Shown in pieces: positions 17,555 through 25,510 of a stretch of 64,000 bases of DNA; the stretch's first letter is position 1, and the number at the start of each line of letters is the position of its first letter. Position numbers and translations under genes: made by a program. The notes below the pieces were generated by a model that saw only the letters and a program-made list of their open reading frames with translations, searched no databases and was not told the DNA's origin. Source of the DNA: Dyadobacter sp. UC 10 (GTDB taxonomy: Bacteria; Bacteroidota; Bacteroidia; Cytophagales; Spirosomataceae); the NCBI RefSeq assembly GCF_008369915.1, contig NZ_VSRN01000001.1:558001-622000 (forward strand). Reading direction: 5' to 3'.

Positions 17555-19246
17555 ATGAAAAAGAAACTATCACTCATATTTACGGCTGCCGGTTTGTTGT
17601 TGTTTGCAAATGGCTGTACCGATCTGAAAGAACAAGTACTCGATGAAACACTGAGCGTAGAACTCTCTGACCAGGCGGCTGCAAACGGGCTGATTGCGCC
17701 AGTGTACGCGTTGCTGCCTAATTTGTTTCAACATACAACCTATTTCGCTTTACAGGAAATCACGACCGATGAGGCGATCCTGCCGTACCGAGGCGGCACA
17801 GACTGGGGCGACAATGGAATTTACCTCGCCCTGCACCAGCACAATACAACCAGCACAGATCCTAACGTGAACAATACCTGGAACTCACTGGTACAGTCTA
17901 TTTCCAGGTCAATTACTGCAATTACCGGTTTCAAGGAATCTTCCGATCCGAATGCAGCGATTTACCTGGCTGAGGCACGGGGAATGCGGGCTTATTATAA
18001 CATGGTCATGCTGGATATGTTCGGGATTGTTTTTATTAAAGAGGATCCGGGAACAACGTCCAAAATCGTCAGGGGCGACGAAGCCGTCAAATACATTGAA
18101 AGCGAATTACTGGCCGTGGAGCCACTTGTTCAGGCCAAATCGGCGGTAGGTCCCGGGCGCCTGAATCAGGCTGCTGTATGGAGCTTGCTGGCGAGGTTGT
18201 ATATCAATGCCGGCGTTTACCGTAATGTATATGCCCCTACGATCGAGTTTCGTCCGGAAGATTTAGACAAGGTGATCCAATACACCGACAAAGTGATCAC
18301 ATCCGGTCAGGCTAAACTTTCAGCTGATTACTTTTCGATTTTTTCAAATGATAACCACAGCAATCAAGAGCTTATTTTTGCTGTGGATCAACGGGCTGAT
18401 CTCAACGGTCATAACAGGATGGCGTACTTTTCAATTTCCGGTGACCAGTTCCCACTTGCCGAGTTTCCCGGCGCAAACGGTACAGACGGCCCCGGTATCA
18501 CTTCGGACTTTTACCAATCCTGGGTGCAGGCTTACGGTGCGGTGGACCCAAGCCGCGACCCTAGATTCTATCAGCAGAATATGTCGATTTATACCAACGC
18601 TGCGGACACTTGCATCAGTGATGCCGATTACAAGATCAACCGTGGTATTTTGAGAGGCCAGCAATATGGTGCTTTGCGGGTAAATGGCGCATTTGTAAGG
18701 TGCGCGGGCGATAAATTGAAGGTTGGAAAGCTCACTTACGTAACGCGTAACCGTGCGGACCTACCAGTAAGCTTTTCAGAAATGATCGACTTCACCACTG
18801 CGGGCAGTAACTACAATACAGGTTATCGCGTGGCGAAATATGAGTTCAGCAGCAAATCCAATACCGGCAGGAACAAAGGAGAAGCGGATATTGTGATTGT
18901 TCGTCTGGCTGATGCTTACCTGATGCGCGCGGAAGCTAAGCTACGCAAAGGCGACGCAGCCGGCGCATTGGCAGACGTAAACCTGGTACGCGCTTCACGG
19001 ACTGCCACTTTGCCCCCTCCTGCGCTCACGAGCATGACGCTGGATATTCTTTTCCGTGAAAGAGGTTTTGAGTTTTATTGGGAAATGCTGCGTCGTACAG
19101 ATATGATCCGGTTTGGTAAATATGAAGGCAAATGGACGGAAAAGACAAATTCAGACGTCCACAAACGCATTTTCCCTATACCGCAAACAGCAATCGACGG
19201 CGCGTCGAATTTACCAGGGTACTTGTCGCAGAACGAGAGTTACTAG
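17555..19246 (+). CDS. susD: SusD/RagB-family nutrient-binding outer-membrane lipoprotein
   Basis: The ATG at 17555 is chosen because it begins a good lipoprotein signal (MKKKLSLIFTAAGLLLFANGC, lipidated Cys). An upstream ATG at 17531 would overlap susC and add non-signal residues. The 563-residue product shows the SusD N-terminal TPR-like part (YLAEARGMRAYYNMVMLDMFG) and the C-terminal RagB domain (VIVRLADAYLMRAEAKLRKGDAAGALADVNLVR, RERGFEFYWEMLRRTDMIRFGKY). It acts as the ligand-binding lid of the SusC channel on the cell surface. It is followed by a strong terminator, so susCD is a two-gene operon. Confidence 0.93.
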   Translation: MKKKLSLIFTAAGLLLFANGCTDLKEQVLDETLSVELSDQAAANGLIAPVYALLPNLFQHTTYFALQEITTDEAILPYRGGTDWGDNGIYLALHQHNTTSTDPNVNNTWNSLVQSISRSITAITGFKESSDPNAAIYLAEARGMRAYYNMVMLDMFGIVFIKEDPGTTSKIVRGDEAVKYIESELLAVEPLVQAKSAVGPGRLNQAAVWSLLARLYINAGVYRNVYAPTIEFRPEDLDKVIQYTDKVITSGQAKLSADYFSIFSNDNHSNQELIFAVDQRADLNGHNRMAYFSISGDQFPLAEFPGANGTDGPGITSDFYQSWVQAYGAVDPSRDPRFYQQNMSIYTNAADTCISDADYKINRGILRGQQYGALRVNGAFVRCAGDKLKVGKLTYVTRNRADLPVSFSEMIDFTTAGSNYNTGYRVAKYEFSSKSNTGRNKGEADIVIVRLADAYLMRAEAKLRKGDAAGALADVNLVRASRTATLPPPALTSMTLDILFRERGFEFYWEMLRRTDMIRFGKYEGKWTEKTNSDVHKRIFPIPQTAIDGASNLPGYLSQNESY

Positions 19247-19269
19247 GTTTAAACAAAAGTTGTTAGATT

Positions 19270-19313
19270 AAAAAGCGATAGGCCGGGATTCCAACCCCCA
19301 CCTATCGCTTTTT
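19270..19313. terminator. Bidirectional terminator between susD and higA
   Basis: A 13-bp stem AAAAAGCGATAGG / CCTATCGCTTTTT (19270-19282 with 19301-19313) has A-runs and T-runs on its two sides. It can end transcription from susD on the plus strand and from the higBA remnant on the minus strand. It reaches into the higA stop codon. Confidence 0.85.
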
Positions 19314-19602
19314 AAATATCGATCTGAATTCTAACTTTTCCGCCTAATCCCTTCTCAACGATTTCGTAAAGTGTTTTAAGATTGAGATTGCTGCCATCAT
19401 TTTCTACCCTCGAAATAAATTCGCGCTTTTTGTCAATGATATTAGCCAGCTGCGACTGTGTAAGGTTTTTTTCTTCACGGGCCTTTTTTAAGAGCAGCCC
19501 GATCCTGAAACCAGAAACATCCCGCTCTAAATTATCGCGCCGCTCCGTTCCGGTTTTCCCATAAACATCATCCTTGATTTCCGTCCAGCTTTTAGTTTCC
19601 AT
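19312..19602 (-). CDS. higA: HigA-like XRE-family antitoxin
   Basis: The ATG at 19602 (METKSWTEIKDD) is preferred over an upstream TTG at 19623 because it gives the usual HigA start and overlaps the end of higB by only 11 bases. The 96-residue protein has an XRE helix-turn-helix at about residues 40-80 (LLLKKAREEKNLTQSQLANIIDKKREFISRVEN). The family binds and neutralises HigB ribosome-dependent mRNA interferases and represses the operon. Here the partner toxin gene just upstream appears broken, so this may be an orphan antitoxin and regulator. Confidence 0.85.
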   Translation of the reverse strand: METKSWTEIKDDVYGKTGTERRDNLERDVSGFRIGLLLKKAREEKNLTQSQLANIIDKKREFISRVENDGSNLNLKTLYEIVEKGLGGKVRIQIDI

Positions 19603-19970
19603 TGCGCGATGGTTTAGTTTCAAAATATTCTGTCATAAGTCTCGATTCCCTTTCAATCTCTTGCCTGGGTGTTTTTTGAGATTTCTTTTGGAATCCAGTC
19701 GGCAACACAACCAGCCTATCATTGTCAAAAAAGCAGAATACCCGCCAAATGTCCGAGCCCAGTTCTATTCTATACTCATACAACCCACTGGTACCCTGCA
19801 TCGACTTTAAATAATTCGACGGAACTCGTTCTAGCATCTCTATTGCTTCGATTATCTTGAATTATCTTGTCTTGAACCTTCCCTGGCTGATTTACAAGAA
19901 ACTCTTCGAAATAGTGTTTGTAGGCGGCGACCTCTCTGACTTTTCCCGTGATGAAGGTAACTTTAAAGTT
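19592..19970 (-). pseudogene. higB: higB-like toxin gene, frameshifted by a 10-bp tandem duplication
   Basis: Two pieces in different frames join into one RelE/HigB protein. The upstream frame reads FKVTFITGKVREVAAYKHYF, then EEFLVNQPGKVQDKI (about 19970-19871). The downstream frame reads FKIIEAIEMLERVPSNYLK and, after GLYEYRIELGSDIWRVFCFFD, ends ESRLMTEYFE (19861-19592). The break is a 10-bp tandem duplication, attatcttga / attatcttgt at 19851-19870. Removing one copy restores KVQDKIIEAIEMLE. The upstream frame also has no ATG, GTG or TTG between its in-frame stop (19992-19994) and the conserved part. The 81-residue ORF from 19837 lacks about the first 45 residues of a HigB and is probably inactive. 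Confidence 0.75.
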
Positions 19971-20052
19971 ACTATTTTCGAAATTGCTCGTCTATTTAGA
20001 CGTGGGATTCAGCAACTGGTTACTTAACATTCTATAAATCGAATGCAACTAA

Positions 20053-21054
20053 TCAAACATTAATCCAATCCATTTGCGAAGCTTCGTACCGCTCCCCTGC
20101 CGCGCTGCCTACTGGCACGATCAATTCCAGTCTCTGTTTCTCTTGGGCTGTGAGTATCACTTCGGTCGCGGCAGCATTTTCTTCGATATACTTAATCCTC
20201 TTCGTGCCGGGAATGGCGACTATGTTATTCGACGCTACCCAGGCGAGTGCGAGCTGCGAAGGCGTAATGCCTTTTTCAGCAGCGATTGACTGTATTGCTT
20301 TTAGCAAATCAAGGTTTTTGTAAAAATTCTCACCCTGATAACGCGGGATACTTCCTCTGAAATCATCCGCAGCAAAATTGTCCGGACTTTTCAATTCGCC
20401 GGTTATAAAACCGCGTCCAAGTGGCGAATAGGCTACAAAACAGATACCTGATTCTTTCAGTACATCCAAAATGCCATTTGCCTCGGGCTCCCGTTCGAAA
20501 AGTGAATATTCGGTCTGAACAGCTGAAATAGGATGAACCTGATGTGCTTTCCGGATTGTTTCCGCAGATACTTCCGATAAGCCGATATATTTAACTTTGC
20601 CAGCCTGGACCAGCTCCGCCATCGCACCGACTGTATCTTCAATAGGTGTATCCGGGTCGAGCCGGTGCAAATAATACAGGTCAATATAATCGGTTCCCAA
20701 ATTTCGCAGCGACCGGTCAATCGACTTTCTCACATATTCCGGCTGCCCGTTGAAACCCCAGGTAAGCTGCTCGTTATCATCGATTTCGAAACCGAATTTA
20801 GTGGCAACGATGTATTTATCCCGGTTTCCTGAAATTGCTTTGGCGACCAGCCGCTCATTCAACAGCGGCCCGTATAAATCGGCTGTATCCAGAAAATTGA
20901 TACCCAATTCCAATGCGCGGTGAATGGTGGCGATGGACTCTTTTTCATCTGCCTTTCCATATATATCACCGCCCGCGATGGTCGTCATGCCCATACAGCC
21001 CAGTCCCTGAACAGGTACTTCAAGTCCCTGGCTTCCTAAATTGATCTTTCTCAT
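20053..21054 (-). CDS. Aldo/keto reductase
   Basis: The start at 21054 ([13 protein letters not shown]) is chosen because it is the usual family start; an upstream ATG would add 11 atypical residues. The 333-residue NADP(H)-dependent TIM-barrel enzyme has the catalytic tetrad Asp56, Tyr61 (DTADLYG), Lys86 (VATKFGF) and His130 (YYLHRLD). A cofactor-binding [16 protein letters not shown] sits near the C-terminus. It belongs to the AKR13-like group that reduces aldehydes or ketones; the substrate is unknown. An AraC regulator gene lies 91 bases upstream on the same strand and may control it. Confidence 0.92.
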   Translation of the reverse strand: MRKINLGSQGLEVPVQGLGCMGMTTIAGGDIYGKADEKESIATIHRALELGINFLDTADLYGPLLNERLVAKAISGNRDKYIVATKFGFEIDDNEQLTWGFNGQPEYVRKSIDRSLRNLGTDYIDLYYLHRLDPDTPIEDTVGAMAELVQAGKVKYIGLSEVSAETIRKAHQVHPISAVQTEYSLFEREPEANGILDVLKESGICFVAYSPLGRGFITGELKSPDNFAADDFRGSIPRYQGENFYKNLDLLKAIQSIAAEKGITPSQLALAWVASNNIVAIPGTKRIKYIEENAAATEVILTAQEKQRLELIVPVGSAAGERYEASQMDWINV

Positions 21055-21144
21055 TTTGCGTTTGTTGTTTGTGATTAACAAGTGCAAAAGTAGGAGATCA
21101 AATTCCGGGGTTCGCTACAAGTTTCAAAGCGAAAATTATAGTTT

Positions 21145-22038
21145 TCAAAGTGACTTTCTAAAAACCAGCGGCGTGTTACCCGTATGCTTTTTGAAGAAAT
21201 TATTAAAATAGGATGCATATTCAAAACCCAGGCTGAATGCGATGTCGGCCACACTCCAGATAGTATATTGCAGTAAAGATTTGGCTTCCGTCAGCAGACG
21301 GTCATTGATATGTGCGGTGGTGGATCTACCCGTAACTTCCTGTACAGCAGCATTCAAATGATTTACATGTACCGAAAGCTTTTCCGCGTAATCACTTGCC
21401 TTTTTCAGTTTCAGCATATTCTCCGGCGAATCGACGGGAAATTGTTTTTCCAGAAGATTAAGAAACAATTTTGCAATCCGGGAAGATGCATTGGTATGAG
21501 TAAAATAAGCCAGCGCCGGCTGCATTTTGATCGCTTCGTGAATAATCAGACTAACCTGATTCCGAATTACATCGAGCTTGAAAACGTACTCACTGTCAGC
21601 TTCCTGCCTGATTCTCTGGAAGATACTTTCGAGATAAGCGGTTTGTTCGGGATTCAGGTGATAGATGGGATCACCACCTACTTTGAAGAGCGGCGATTCT
21701 TCCAGATTTTCCGTCCGTCCATTGTGATGCAGGAATGAATCGCTCAATATGCAGAAATAGCCGGAAGGTTCTTCATGCAGCATTTCCCAGGAATAGGGAA
21801 TCAGCGGATTGGTAAAAACCAGCGCAGGTGCAGTGATTTCAATACCCCTGTTGGCATAAAACAATCTGCTTCTACCGGTCAGTATCAGTGATATTTTGTA
21901 AAAATCGCGGCGATTGTACGAGGCCAGTGTGCATTGATCCTCTCCTACTACCGAAATCCTGAACTGCGCAGGCTTAAACAAGATGTCCGGCGCCCGGCTC
22001 TCTGCGCGCTGCACTATTTCGAATTGCTCCATCTTCAA
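21145..22038 (-). CDS. AraC-family transcriptional regulator
   Basis: The 297-residue protein has an N-terminal cupin-like sensing domain (residues about 20-150) and a C-terminal AraC DNA-binding domain with two HTHs. The second helix region is WSVADIAFSLGFEYASYFNNFFKKHTGNTPLVFR, the classic AraC signature. No transmembrane segment is present. It is transcribed in the same direction as the aldo/keto reductase just downstream, a common pairing in which the regulator activates a detoxifying reductase. The effector is unknown. Confidence 0.9.
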   Translation of the reverse strand: MKMEQFEIVQRAESRAPDILFKPAQFRISVVGEDQCTLASYNRRDFYKISLILTGRSRLFYANRGIEITAPALVFTNPLIPYSWEMLHEEPSGYFCILSDSFLHHNGRTENLEESPLFKVGGDPIYHLNPEQTAYLESIFQRIRQEADSEYVFKLDVIRNQVSLIIHEAIKMQPALAYFTHTNASSRIAKLFLNLLEKQFPVDSPENMLKLKKASDYAEKLSVHVNHLNAAVQEVTGRSTTAHINDRLLTEAKSLLQYTIWSVADIAFSLGFEYASYFNNFFKKHTGNTPLVFRKSL

Positions 22039-22102
22039 AATTAACTATTTCAAAGAATAAAGCAATTCGCTTTAAGCTTCGTCAGGCTGGCAAAATAAAT
22101 CA

Positions 22103-23134
22103 TCAAATCCGCAGGGTTGACTCCCGAATAACCAGCTCGGAAGGCAGTACAATGCTTTCGTGCAGGAAGTCGCCGGAACCGTTGACCTGACTAAGGAACA
22201 GTCGGGAAGCTTCCATTCCAATCTTTCGGCCCGGGCGGGTTACGGTTGTCAGTGACGGGAAAGTATAAGCAGAGATCGGCGAGTTATCGAAACCTACCAG
22301 CCCGACTTCCTGTGGTATCTTGAGTTCCTTGTCCTTTACAACCCGCATCGCACCGATCGCTACCTGATCATTTACCCCGAAGATCGCATCGGGCGGAGCG
22401 GCCATTTCGAGTAGTCGCTTGGTAGGAAGGATCGCACTCTCAACTTTGAAATTAGTATTGATAATCAGCTCTTCCTGAACAGGCATATCGTATTTTTTCA
22501 GACAATCCACATACCCTTTCAGCCGCTGCTCGGAAACTGTCAGCCCGTTCGGCCCCTTCAAATGAGCAATCCTTTTGTAACCGATGCTGATCAAATGTTC
22601 GACTGCCGCAAATGCGCCGTGGTAATCGTCGACTGTGGCCCTGCTCGTTTCGAAATCCTCATACTCTCGGTCAATAAATATCAGCGGCGTTTTTCGCTGG
22701 ATAACATTTTCCAAATGCTCGTAATAGCCTGAGTCATAGGTCTCCTGTGAAACGGAGAGAAAAATACCCTCAGTCCGGTTCGAGAGGAGTTTGGATAAAT
22801 ATTCTTTCTCGAGCAGATAGTTTTCATTCGTCACACAGATATTAAGTGTGTAACCAAGCGGCTGCAGAGCAGTATGCAGCCCTTCAATTACGGCGGTTTC
22901 GTAGTAATTACTAATCGTCGGCACCACCACTCCCAGTGAAGCCGTCTTTTTGTTCAACAGACTGAGCGATACCTCGTTCCGCTGATAACCTACTTCCCGG
23001 GCATATTCCTGGATGTTTTTGCGGGTGTCTTCATTGATCGCCGGGTGGTCGTTCAACGCCCTGGAAACGGTGGAAGGGGAGCACCTGAAACGGCGTGCAA
23101 TGTCTTTGATTGTAACGGGACGGGAGGAATTCAT
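22103..23134 (-). CDS. LacI-family repressor of inositol genes (predicted)
   Basis: The 343-residue protein has an N-terminal LacI HTH and hinge (VTIKDIARRFRCSPSTVSRALND, residues about 7-29) and a periplasmic-binding-protein-like effector domain (ASLGVVVPTISNYYETAVIEGLH, then FDNSPISAYTFPSLTTVTRPG). It is divergent from iolB. The gap contains CAAACGTTTG 38 bases before its own start, so it likely represses itself and the iol operon. The same site lies before susC, suggesting it also controls the SusCD importer. The inducer is predicted to be inositol or an intermediate; this is inference from context. Confidence 0.92.
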   Translation of the reverse strand: MNSSRPVTIKDIARRFRCSPSTVSRALNDHPAINEDTRKNIQEYAREVGYQRNEVSLSLLNKKTASLGVVVPTISNYYETAVIEGLHTALQPLGYTLNICVTNENYLLEKEYLSKLLSNRTEGIFLSVSQETYDSGYYEHLENVIQRKTPLIFIDREYEDFETSRATVDDYHGAFAAVEHLISIGYKRIAHLKGPNGLTVSEQRLKGYVDCLKKYDMPVQEELIINTNFKVESAILPTKRLLEMAAPPDAIFGVNDQVAIGAMRVVKDKELKIPQEVGLVGFDNSPISAYTFPSLTTVTRPGRKIGMEASRLFLSQVNGSGDFLHESIVLPSELVIRESTLRI

Positions 23135-23171
23135 TGATCGGATCTGAGCGATTAATTCTTATTTATTTTTT

Positions 23172-23181
23172 CAAACGTTTG
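23172..23181. promoter_or_regulatory. LacI-type operator in the lacI-iolB divergent region
   Basis: The palindrome CAAACGTTTG sits between the two divergent start codons, 38 bases from lacI and 78 bases from iolB. The surrounding TTTTTTCAAACGTTTGCAT is identical to operator 1 upstream of susC. It is the only CAAACGTTTG core noticed outside the susC region. Confidence 0.8.
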
Positions 23182-23258
23182 CATTCGATATTAACATATT
23201 TACATTTTGTGTTTAATTTATACAACACTATCATTGTACAAATCTATTCGATTCTTCA

Positions 23259-24119
23259 ATGAGTAACCTGCTGATCAAGCCAAAAAATGACAAAACTTAC
23301 CATTCACTCACAGCCGCACAGGCGGGGTGGACTTATTTGAACTTTGAGGCGAAAGTACTGGATGTTAATGAACAAATATCCGGTAATACCGGTGAATATG
23401 AATATTGCTTCGTTTTACTCGGCGGAAATTTTAAAGTAGAGGCAGCCGGGCAAATCTGGGAAACGCAAAATGGCAGAAAAGACGTTTTTAGCGGCATTGG
23501 ACATGCCATGTATCTTTCCCGCAGAACAGATTTTGTAATTACAGCCCAATCTCCTGAAACCGATATTGCGATCTGCAAAGTCCTGTCAGACGAAGACCAT
23601 CCGCCCAGAATGAAGCGCCCGGAGGAAGCGGCGATCGAATACCGTGGCGGCGACAATGCGAACCGGCAGATCAACAGCCTGCTCGAACCAGGTTTTGACT
23701 GCCACAAAATAGTTTGCGTGGAGGTATATACGCCCTCCGGCAACTGGAGTTCATTCCCTGCGCACAAGCACGACGTCAGAAAGGTGGATTCCGAAGGAAA
23801 CTTGCTGGAAGCGAACCTGGAAGAGATATATTTTTATAAAATCGATAAACCGCAAGGCTACGCCATTCAGCAGGTTTACACCGAAGACCGCTCTCTCGAT
23901 GAAATTGTGCGGGTAAAACATAACGAAGCCGTACTGGTACCGAAAGGGTATCACCCTGTGGTGGCGGGTCACGGTTACAACGTATACTACCTCAACTTCC
24001 TGGCCGGCAGCGACCAGTCCCTCGCCAACACTTCCGATCCCGATCACGACTGGATCTACGGAACATGGAAAAGCGCGGACCCAAGATTACCGATTGTAAC
24101 GGCGGAGATGAATGGATGA
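23259..24119 (+). CDS. iolB: 5-deoxy-glucuronate isomerase
   Basis: The 286-residue protein matches IolB (KduI/IolB cupin family). It converts 5-deoxy-D-glucuronate to 2-deoxy-5-keto-D-gluconate. Visible landmarks are TYLNFEAKVL, the metal-site region SSFPAHKHDV with its histidines, LEEIYFYKIDKPQGYAIQQVYTEDRSLDE, and the late VPKGYHPVVAGHGYNVYYLNFLAG. Length is normal. It is the first gene of the iol operon, behind the divergent LacI regulator and its operator. A heptamer-repeat element separates it from iolC. Confidence 0.95.
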   Translation: MSNLLIKPKNDKTYHSLTAAQAGWTYLNFEAKVLDVNEQISGNTGEYEYCFVLLGGNFKVEAAGQIWETQNGRKDVFSGIGHAMYLSRRTDFVITAQSPETDIAICKVLSDEDHPPRMKRPEEAAIEYRGGDNANRQINSLLEPGFDCHKIVCVEVYTPSGNWSSFPAHKHDVRKVDSEGNLLEANLEEIYFYKIDKPQGYAIQQVYTEDRSLDEIVRVKHNEAVLVPKGYHPVVAGHGYNVYYLNFLAGSDQSLANTSDPDHDWIYGTWKSADPRLPIVTAEMNG

Positions 24120-24120
24120 G

Positions 24121-24273
24121 GGTTGGTGGCTGTTAGCGGTTAGCTTTTAGCTATTGGCTATTGGCTATTGGCTATTGGCTACCAGTCGGTGGCTCTTTAA
24201 CCTTTGAAACTAATTATTTAATCGACAAAATTATCAGCTAACTCAAAAAGCCAACAGCTAAAAGCCACCACCC
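24121..24273. repeat. Inverted heptamer-repeat element between iolB and iolC
   Basis: The left arm (24122-24182) contains units ggtggct, gttagcg, gttagct, tttagct and four copies of attggct. The right arm (24231-24273) has the complementary gccaaca/gctaaaa/gccacca pattern. Between them is an AT-rich core. The right arm ends 2 bases before the iolC ATG, leaving no room for a Shine-Dalgarno site. Confidence 0.82.
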
Positions 24274-24275
24274 AA

Positions 24276-25283
24276 ATGAAATCCCTAGACCTATTAACTC
24301 TTGGCCGCTCTTCCATCGACTTATATTCGGCCAATGTTGGCAGCCCTTTTGAAAAAATTGAAGCATTTAATGCATTCGTCGGCGGCTGCCCTCTGAATAT
24401 TGCTACCGGCAGTCAGCGACTTGGATTGAAGACTGCGATTTTAACCGGTATCGGTGATGACCAGGTTGGCAACTTTATCAAACATTTTTTAGACGAAGAA
24501 GGAATTTCCACTGAGTGGGTACCAGTCATCGCAGGGACCAGGAGTTCTGCCGTAGTACTGGGGATAGAGCCTCCTGATCGTTTTCCGCTGGTCTATTACC
24601 GTGAAAACTGCGCTGATATCAATTTGAATATCGATCACGTAGCGGCTATTCCTTTTGAACATTTCAAGGCAGCGGCATTTTCAGGAACTGCATTCAGCAA
24701 AGATCCGAGCCGTACCGCGATGTTTTATGCATTGGAACTGGCCAAGAAAAACGATGTCATCAGGTTACTGGATATCGATTTCCGCGCCGACCAATGGTTT
24801 GACCCCCGGGCATTCGGAGTAACACTGCGCGCTGCTTTGGAAAGCTTTAATATCATAGTAGGAACAGAAGAAGAGATCCTGGCCACTTTTCTGACTGACA
24901 AAGAGCAGCTACTCATCAAGCATCAGCAAATCTCAGCCCCCGAGATAAGAGGTAACATTGAGAATGCGATCAACGAAATCCTTGCATCCGGCGTGGAAAC
25001 ATTGGTTGTGAAGAGAGGCAAAGACGGCGCGTCGATTTTTCAGCCGGGTAAAGAAGAAGTAAAAGTCCCGGGATTTCCGGTGGAGGTTTTAAATGTACTG
25101 GGCGCAGGCGACGCTTTTTGCGCCGGGTTTTCTTACGGCCTTCTAAATGGCTGGGATCTGTACAAAAGCGTAAGAATGGGCAACGCCTGCGGAGCTATCA
25201 TCGTGACCAGGGAAGGCTGCGCCAACTTTATGCCTACGCTGGAAGAAGTAACATCATTTACAGAAGGTTTTGGGGGGTTGTAG
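24276..25283 (+). CDS. iolC: 5-dehydro-2-deoxygluconokinase
   Basis: The 335-residue PfkB-family kinase phosphorylates 2-deoxy-5-keto-gluconate. It starts LDLLTLGRSSIDLYSANVG, the IolC N-terminus, and has the sugar-binding GGCPLNIATGSQRLG. The PfkB signature 2 is VLNVLGAGDAFCAGFSYGLL, with the catalytic Asp in GAGD. It has the simple length of stand-alone IolC and lacks the C-terminal aldolase-like extension seen in some IolC proteins, consistent with a separate iolJ in the operon. A stretch of REP-like repeats separates it from iolA. Confidence 0.95.
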   Translation: MKSLDLLTLGRSSIDLYSANVGSPFEKIEAFNAFVGGCPLNIATGSQRLGLKTAILTGIGDDQVGNFIKHFLDEEGISTEWVPVIAGTRSSAVVLGIEPPDRFPLVYYRENCADINLNIDHVAAIPFEHFKAAAFSGTAFSKDPSRTAMFYALELAKKNDVIRLLDIDFRADQWFDPRAFGVTLRAALESFNIIVGTEEEILATFLTDKEQLLIKHQQISAPEIRGNIENAINEILASGVETLVVKRGKDGASIFQPGKEEVKVPGFPVEVLNVLGAGDAFCAGFSYGLLNGWDLYKSVRMGNACGAIIVTREGCANFMPTLEEVTSFTEGFGGL

Positions 25284-25336
25284 GAAAGAAGGAAAAGGGA
25301 GGAAGGAGGAAAGGGAGGAATGGAGAAAGAAAAAAA
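25284..25336. repeat. Purine-only tract after iolC
   Basis: After the iolC stop the plus strand is almost purely purine (ggaaaagg/gaggaagg-type units) up to the REP-like block. It resembles the left arms of the polypurine elements at 32775 and 53944, but here the pyrimidine right arm is absent. Confidence 0.7.
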
Positions 25337-25493
25337 GGGCGCAGCCCAAAAAATCAATTGCCCCGGGCTTCAGCCCATGAAGAGAAAAGAGAAAAAGGGC
25401 GCAGCCCAAAAATCAATTGCCCCGGGCTTCAGCCCATGAAGAGAAAAAAGGGCGCAGCCCAAAAAATCAATTGCCCCGGGCTTCAGCCCGGGG
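25337..25493. repeat. REP-like repeat, three copies
   Basis: Three near-identical 39-40-base units start at 25337, 25397 and 25450. Each begins GGGCGCAGCCC (a mini-hairpin) and ends with CCCCGGGCTTCAGCCC. In the third copy this extends to the near-palindrome CCCCGGGCTTCAGCCCGGGG at 25474-25493. The form resembles repetitive extragenic palindromes mobilised by RAYT transposases; no transposase is in the window. Confidence 0.88.
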
Positions 25494-25510
25494 ATAACAT
25501 AAATAGATAG

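Noticed and set aside
25337-25493. Possible CRISPR array with three repeats
   Set aside because: The stretches between copies are short, purine-rich and similar to each other, and the units are palindromic REP-like sequences.
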